Of a DNA stretch of 64,000 nt, positions 61,227 through 64,000 are shown piece after piece. The notes under the pieces are model-generated. The model did no database searches. It was not told the origin of the DNA and was given only the letters and a program-made list of their open reading frames with translations. Location: the NCBI GenBank assembly GCA_002309415.1, contig DBXC01000007.1, positions 1 through 64,000 of the forward strand, in the 5' to 3' direction. The stretch is from Dehalococcoidia bacterium UBA1222. Lineage in GTDB: Bacteria; Chloroflexota; Dehalococcoidia; Dehalococcoidales; UBA1222. Position 1 is the first letter of the stretch. Every line of letters begins with the position of its first letter. The translations under genes were made by a program, and so were the position numbers.

Positions 61227-62051
61227 TTAAGGTAACGGAGCAGTAGGGATACCGTGATCCTTGGCGAAACGTTCCACCGAGCCGTTGGGGGCGCAGTAAA
61301 TCGTCAAAGCGTCACAACCATCAAAGGCGTCGGCCTCGATGTGCACTTCACGCCCCTTCTTGTTCTCAGGGATGATGATGCTTTTAAGGCTCTTGCAATC
61401 AGCAAAGGCTTGGTCGCTGATCCTGCAGATACTGTCGGGAAGCGTTATCGTGGTCAATGATGAGCATCCGCGGAAAGCGAAAGGACCTACCTCCATAAGA
61501 CGATGGCCTAGATCGACTTTGTGTAATGCGTAGCATCTTTCGAACATAGATTCAGTTGCGAAGATCCAGTTTATAGAAGCTTCTTCAATATCTTTGCAGT
61601 CACAAAAAATGCCCTGCCCCAAGTGTTTTATGCTTTCAGGAAGCTTTATTTGCTTCAAGCCTGTTCCATAGAAGGCCAGATTCCAGATCACTTTTAGTCC
61701 GCTAGGCAGATCGAACCTCTTTAGGTTAGAGCACCCAGCAAAAGCATACTTGTCGATAGCTAAAAGGTTTTCCGGCAATGTGATTTCTGAAAGACTTGTA
61801 CATCCTTGGAAGGCGTGTCGACCAATGACATCCATCTCCTTTGGTAGATTGATGTCCGTCAGAGAGGTGCAGTTGCAGAAAGCCTGATCATTGATCTTTC
61901 TGAGGCCATCAGGCAGGACTATGCGTCTGATTTTGTTACAGCCCTCGAAAGCGTGTTTACCGATACCACTGATATCGTCAGGGACAATGATTTCCTCAGC
62001 GTCTCTATCGATGTATTCTGTGATCCATTTTTCTACGATCAGTTCAGCCAT
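61227..62051 (-). CDS. BspA-type leucine-rich repeat protein, copy 1
   Basis: 274 residues, built of about ten 23-residue LRR_5 repeats with the pattern Ile-x-x-x-Ala-Phe-x-x-Cys-x-x-Leu-x-x-Ile-x-Leu-Pro. No signal peptide or anchor is seen, so it is either cytoplasmic or exported by an unrecognised route. BspA-like repeats bind proteins or extracellular matrix in other organisms. It lies 11 bases downstream of its paralogue and shares its transcript. Confidence 0.88.
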   Translation of the reverse strand: MAELIVEKWITEYIDRDAEEIIVPDDISGIGKHAFEGCNKIRRIVLPDGLRKINDQAFCNCTSLTDINLPKEMDVIGRHAFQGCTSLSEITLPENLLAIDKYAFAGCSNLKRFDLPSGLKVIWNLAFYGTGLKQIKLPESIKHLGQGIFCDCKDIEEASINWIFATESMFERCYALHKVDLGHRLMEVGPFAFRGCSSLTTITLPDSICRISDQAFADCKSLKSIIIPENKKGREVHIEADAFDGCDALTIYCAPNGSVERFAKDHGIPTAPLP

Positions 62052-62062
62052 AACGCTTACCT

Positions 62063-62899
62063 TTACTGTAATAATGGCTCGGTTTTGATTCCGTGTTCTT
62101 TAGCAAACATATCGACGGACATGGTTGGCGTGCAAATGATGGTCAGGTCTTTGCATCCTTCAAAAGCATCATCCGCTATCTCCATGAGCCATCCACCATC
62201 TCGGAATTCGGGAATAACCAGCTGTTTTAAATTCTTGCAGTCTTTAAAAGCCCATTGTCCTATATAGCGAACATAATCAGGCAAGACCAACGATGTCAGC
62301 GACGTGCAGTGCGACAATGCTAAGTCGCCTATTCTTGATACAAAAGGAGGTAGCTCAAGAGTTTCGAGAGATTCACAGAAGTCCAATAACCCTTCGGGCA
62401 GCTCTTTCAAGTTCCTATTTAGAGAGATGGACTGAAGCTTTTTGCACGCAGCGAATGCTCCGCCATCGATTTGGATGACGGTGTCGGGGATGCTGATTGA
62501 CATAAGACCAGTGGAACCAAAAGCATCACTGCCGATATGTTCGATGTTATGAGGGATATTTATGTGTTGGATATTGTCGCAGTTGGCAAAAACATGATCT
62601 TCAATCTTTGATAACCCTGATGGGATAGAGATTTCACTCAGGGAGGAACAGCCTTGAAAAGCACATGGGCCTATCTCGTTTAAACCATCCGGAAGATTGA
62701 TCTTTTTAAGAGATGTACATCCCGCAAAAGCATGAGTCTCGATGCGTCGTATGCTTTGGGGAAGCTGGACACGCTTGATGACAGTGTTCTTGCTAAATGC
62801 ACACTCCCCAATTGCCTCGATCCCTTCGGGGATGATGATTTCTTCAACTTCCAAACTCGAACAGCCTGCGACTATTGTTGTTATCTTAAAGCTACTCAT
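62063..62899 (-). CDS. BspA-type leucine-rich repeat protein, copy 2
   Basis: 278 residues with the same repeat unit and overall length as the downstream copy. Both end in a shared-looking segment (Ala-Asp-(Asp/Ala)-(Ala/Phe)...Cys...Phe-Ala-Lys-(Glu/Asp)-His-Gly-Ile near the C-terminus). The pair is a tandem duplication. No signal peptide is visible. It follows the secreted protein gene at 62927, possibly in the same transcript. Confidence 0.88.
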   Translation of the reverse strand: MSSFKITTIVAGCSSLEVEEIIIPEGIEAIGECAFSKNTVIKRVQLPQSIRRIETHAFAGCTSLKKINLPDGLNEIGPCAFQGCSSLSEISIPSGLSKIEDHVFANCDNIQHINIPHNIEHIGSDAFGSTGLMSISIPDTVIQIDGGAFAACKKLQSISLNRNLKELPEGLLDFCESLETLELPPFVSRIGDLALSHCTSLTSLVLPDYVRYIGQWAFKDCKNLKQLVIPEFRDGGWLMEIADDAFEGCKDLTIICTPTMSVDMFAKEHGIKTEPLLQ

Positions 62900-62926
62900 C
62901 TATTAACCATGACCTTGTGAAAACCT

Positions 62927-63907
62927 CTAACTATAATACCAACAGTGAGATGCCTGTTCTACACCGCTGACTTTTCCGTGCCAATGAGGGAAAAATGTGC
63001 CCAAGAATTGATGGCCAGCTGAAGATGAGTGGTTAACGGCACTTGTAAAGGCAGCCACGCATAATGTTTGAGCCTTATTACTTCCATTAGCAAAAACTCC
63101 TGCGTAAGTGTTGTTTGCAAGCATTATTAGTTTGGCTGTATCTATGCTGAGAGGAGTGGGGCTTACCATTACAGTACCTTCATAGCGAACTGCAGGGTAA
63201 TAAAAAGCATGCGCACGATTCATTTGGGTCATCAGTGCTTGGTTAATAAAAGAGGTGCAGTGATAGGTTGTTCCATTTAGAATGATTGTGTCACCATCTA
63301 CTGTTACACAAGGATTATTTTCAAGCTCATCGTCAATGTCATTTCTAATTATCGAAAAGGCGGACTGAACAATGTTTGTAAACTCATAAAATGCAGTAGT
63401 AAAAGCAGCAACTATGCCAGGCCATAGTGAATTAATATCATTCCAGTTTGCGGCAATCACAGCAGCTGCGCTTACCGCCGCAGCTGCTAAAAGAATATCT
63501 CCAACCGGTAAGAGGCCGTCAGCCGCGGCAGCAACAATCCCGGCGCCGACAGCTTCTAAGCAGTACGTAACCGAAGAAGGTAATGCTAACGCTGCCAATT
63601 CTGCAGATAAAACGGACAACGGACCGTTTCTTAAAGGTTCTTCTTTGAGCGTAAGTTTAGATGAGGGATCAACATACTGTTTATGAAATGCCAACAATAC
63701 GGGATTTTCGGTTAAAGCATCCTCAAAAATAGCTTTGGCTTCGGGACTAAGATTGTAGTAACAATCTCTTGCGGTTTGAGTGTTTTCTGTAAAAGCCTGT
63801 GATTCTGGAAAAGCCTCTGAAGATGCAAATACAGAAACAGGATTTAATGTAGTGATTAATGCTATGACGAGAGAAACGGTAACAATTTTAGACAGAATTC
63901 TTTTCAT
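62927..63907 (-). CDS. secreted protein of unknown function
   Basis: About 326 residues. The signal peptide is residues 1-29 (Met-Lys-Arg start, ending Val-Phe-Ala-Ser). A hydrophobic, alanine-rich central region (about 95-160) could insert in a membrane. The C-terminal half has Cys-His pairs (Tyr-His-Cys-Thr-Ser-Phe; Ala-Gly-His-Gln-Phe; His-Trp-His-Gly; Ser-His-Cys-Trp). A layout of export signal, hydrophobic stretch and Cys/His end is also seen in some secreted toxins and peptidases, but I recognise no family. GGAGG precedes the ATG at 63907. It appears to be upstream of the two leucine-rich repeat genes. Confidence 0.6.
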   Translation of the reverse strand: MKRILSKIVTVSLVIALITTLNPVSVFASSEAFPESQAFTENTQTARDCYYNLSPEAKAIFEDALTENPVLLAFHKQYVDPSSKLTLKEEPLRNGPLSVLSAELAALALPSSVTYCLEAVGAGIVAAAADGLLPVGDILLAAAAVSAAAVIAANWNDINSLWPGIVAAFTTAFYEFTNIVQSAFSIIRNDIDDELENNPCVTVDGDTIILNGTTYHCTSFINQALMTQMNRAHAFYYPAVRYEGTVMVSPTPLSIDTAKLIMLANNTYAGVFANGSNKAQTLCVAAFTSAVNHSSSAGHQFLGTFFPHWHGKVSGVEQASHCWYYS

Positions 63908-64000
63908 GTTCCCCTCCATTATCCCTTGAAAGCATTATTACCTCGGGAGGAGAAGAAAACAATTTACAATCTATATTAAACAGTCAACTTTTAGATAAAT

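Overview
The window looks like a chromosomal segment of an anaerobic bacterium, most probably a member of the Chloroflexota class Dehalococcoidia. This placement is an inference. It rests on Tat-exported iron-sulfur lipoproteins with threonine/valine-rich linkers, on the sequence style of GyrB and DnaA, and on the gene mix: Feo iron uptake, oxygen-sensitive serine dehydratase, molybdenum hydroxylases and a selenocysteine tRNA. Base composition is moderate and Shine-Dalgarno sequences are common, although several promoters sit so close to start codons that the mRNAs may be leaderless.

Region 1 (1-24.6 kb) is accessory and the most unusual. After tRNA-Sec (minus strand) and a small hotdog-like protein comes a TetR regulator. 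Divergent from it is molybdenum hydroxylase operon 1 (Tat-lipoprotein 2Fe-2S subunit, molybdopterin subunit, FAD subunit). Operon 2, with the same architecture, lies on the minus strand at 16.5-20.6 kb, next to a PAS histidine kinase and an OmpR-type response regulator. Each operon ends with a strong U-less hairpin after the FAD gene and is followed by one accessory gene and one member of an unrecognised paralogous family (6.3-7.4 kb and 14.7-15.9 kb). Between them are a tandem pair of YkgJ-type cysteine-cluster proteins, a nitroreductase, a GT28-type lipid glycosyltransferase, and a compact five-gene operon: E1/ThiF-like enzyme, acyl carrier protein, ketosynthase, ketoreductase and a second, partly degenerate E1/ThiF-like paralogue. 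A two-gene MaoC-type dehydratase at 23.4-24.2 kb could supply the missing dehydration step. This E1-ACP-KS-KR-E1' cassette is my best candidate for an undescribed system.

Region 2 (24.6-48.5 kb) is mostly housekeeping and transport. It holds a very large MscS channel fused to two extracytoplasmic sensor-like regions; a feoA-feoA-feoB-FeoB-associated-HMA operon with a recognisable promoter and operator; tsaD; and a run of amino-acid and related genes (iron-sulfur serine dehydratase, tocopherol-cyclase-like lipocalin, TRIC channel, diaminopropionate ammonia-lyase, F420-glutamate-ligase-like protein). It continues with a CBS/CorC membrane protein, an orphan DUF2344 protein, a cysteine hydrolase, the uracil permease-upp operon behind an attenuator-like leader, a membrane-anchored Mrr-type nuclease with small membrane proteins, an XRE/zinc-ribbon regulator, mazG, obg and nadD.

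Region 3 (48.5-64 kb) has a polar amino-acid ABC transporter, gyrB, dnaA and a probable replication origin between dnaA and fmt (AT-rich, with iteron-like repeats rather than classical DnaA boxes). It then has hisS, a DUF456 protein, a lipoprotein with a Gly/Ser/Asp-rich tail, a YggS-type PLP protein, a HAD phosphatase, def, an Hsp20 gene preceded by two variant CIRCE operators, two BspA-type leucine-rich-repeat proteins and a secreted protein of unknown function.
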